A stretch of 64,000 bases of DNA from Ancylothrix sp. D3o (lineage in GTDB: Bacteria; Cyanobacteriota; Cyanobacteriia; Cyanobacteriales; Oscillatoriaceae): assembly GCF_025370775.1 (NCBI RefSeq), contig NZ_JAMXEX010000011.1, forward strand, positions 62,001-126,000. The letters run 5' to 3'. The notes below the pieces were generated by a model. The model had not been told where the DNA came from. It did not search any database and was given only the letters and a program-made list of their open reading frames with translations. Shown one piece after another: positions 63,407 to 64,000 of this stretch; position 1 is the stretch's first letter, and the number at the start of each line of letters is the position of its first letter. Both the position numbers and the translations under genes were made by a program.

Positions 63407-64000
63407 GGGCAGACGTTAAGCGGTGGGCCTAATAAGGGGGAAATCGTTATCGGGATTTTTATTAAATGTGATGCCGGTGTAGCGCTTTTAAAACGCTTCC
63501 GCTGCAATGGTATTTTTTAAAGTACCACTTTTTCCTCTATTAGCATACGGGAGAGGCTATTTTATTTTTTTAAAAAATTAGTTGTGTTGGAATTGCAGGC
63601 AAAGGCTGTCGTCTCCGTTTGCCTCTTTGCGTTCTCGTTTACGTTTTCAGGGGCTTTTTCAAGACGCACCGGCCCCTCTGTTTTTTGATTTTGCTTTACA
63701 CTCACCTGCAAACCTGGGTTGATTTTTGATTGTAGATTCAAGCTTAGAAACTTTCACAACTTCTGTGCATCCCCCCAAACTCATCCCCGGTGTCGCCCAG
63801 ACAATTTCCAGCTTTTTATAAAATTTCTTACTATTCTGGCAACAGCATTAACAAAAAACTATCACAAAAGCATAAAAATGTTTTAACTATAAAGATGCAA
63901 CAAATTAGACTCGGCTTTGTTGAGGTTGGGTGCTTTTAAGTCTGATGCTGGGAAATTTTAACTAAAAAGCTGCTACATATCGCCCCTGTCACCGGCATTC
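63407..64000. other. Intergenic region at the window's right edge
   Basis: About 590 bases with no credible gene. AT-rich sequence near 63540-63590 and GCCGGT-type hexamers are seen. The lpxD promoter should be at the left end. A gene may begin beyond the window. Confidence 0.5.

Noticed and set aside
1-64000. CRISPR arrays, insertion-sequence transposases, prophage or integrase genes
   Set aside because: No regularly spaced direct repeats and no transposase, integrase or phage structural proteins were seen. The tRNA-Ser has no adjacent integrase or duplicated 3' end.

Overview
The window is cyanobacterial chromosome. It carries magnesium chelatase subunit ChlD (chlorophyll synthesis), a CbiE-CbiT fusion for cobalamin synthesis, a cyAbrB regulator, a short-form HisG, DUF4168 and TIGR04168 proteins, and a very large set of PAS/GAF histidine kinases. 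Intergenic DNA is rich in short palindromes. The hexamers GCCGGT/ACCGGC are strikingly frequent, and I did not notice the usual cyanobacterial HIP1 octamer GCGATCGC. A filamentous, large-genome lineage is plausible, but this is inference.

Layout. 1-6.4 kb is a small defence-like island on the + strand: the 3' part of an Eco57I-type adenine methylase, a DUF2283 mini-gene, a VapB-like antitoxin with a truncated VapC relic, an intact RelE-type toxin/antitoxin pair, and a PLD-nuclease/SNF2-helicase fusion. 6.4-17.3 kb is housekeeping and metabolism: a CysQ-like phosphatase, a Crp/Fnr regulator, an M61 peptidase, a TerB-like protein, an OmpR regulator, tRNA-Ser(UGA), a metallophosphoesterase, nadA, hisG, a GNAT acetyltransferase and an ABC exporter. 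17.3-28.7 kb holds four paralogous PAS histidine kinases in tandem on the - strand. 28.7-34.2 kb holds chlD, a DUF4168 protein, holA and a 2H phosphoesterase. 34.4-58.3 kb is a 24-kb island of co-oriented - strand signalling genes. 58.3-64 kb holds cobL (cbiET), cyAbrB, lpxD and long gene-poor spacers.

The 34-58 kb island is the most unusual part. Read in transcription order it encodes a 1945-residue hybrid kinase; a REC-PAS-GAF-GGDEF diguanylate cyclase coupled to it by an ATGA overlap; two REC-kinases; an orphan, apparently membrane-anchored substrate-binding protein; a Cache-HAMP-PAS kinase; a lone receiver coupled by ATGA to a hybrid kinase; and another hybrid kinase. After these come a 35-codon fragment of a lost kinase, a receiver lacking the conserved lysine, and a REC-PAS-GAF protein whose kinase core is truncated and has lost its phospho-histidine. 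The only recognisable output domain in the island is the GGDEF domain, so c-di-GMP is the likely output (inference). The giant kinase has a GAF domain with a Cys-His pair placed as in bilin-binding GAFs, so it may sense light. Three hybrid kinases share an unnamed C-terminal helical module of about 60 residues.

Domain limits given as residue ranges are estimates by eye. Catalytic residue numbers were computed from codon positions.
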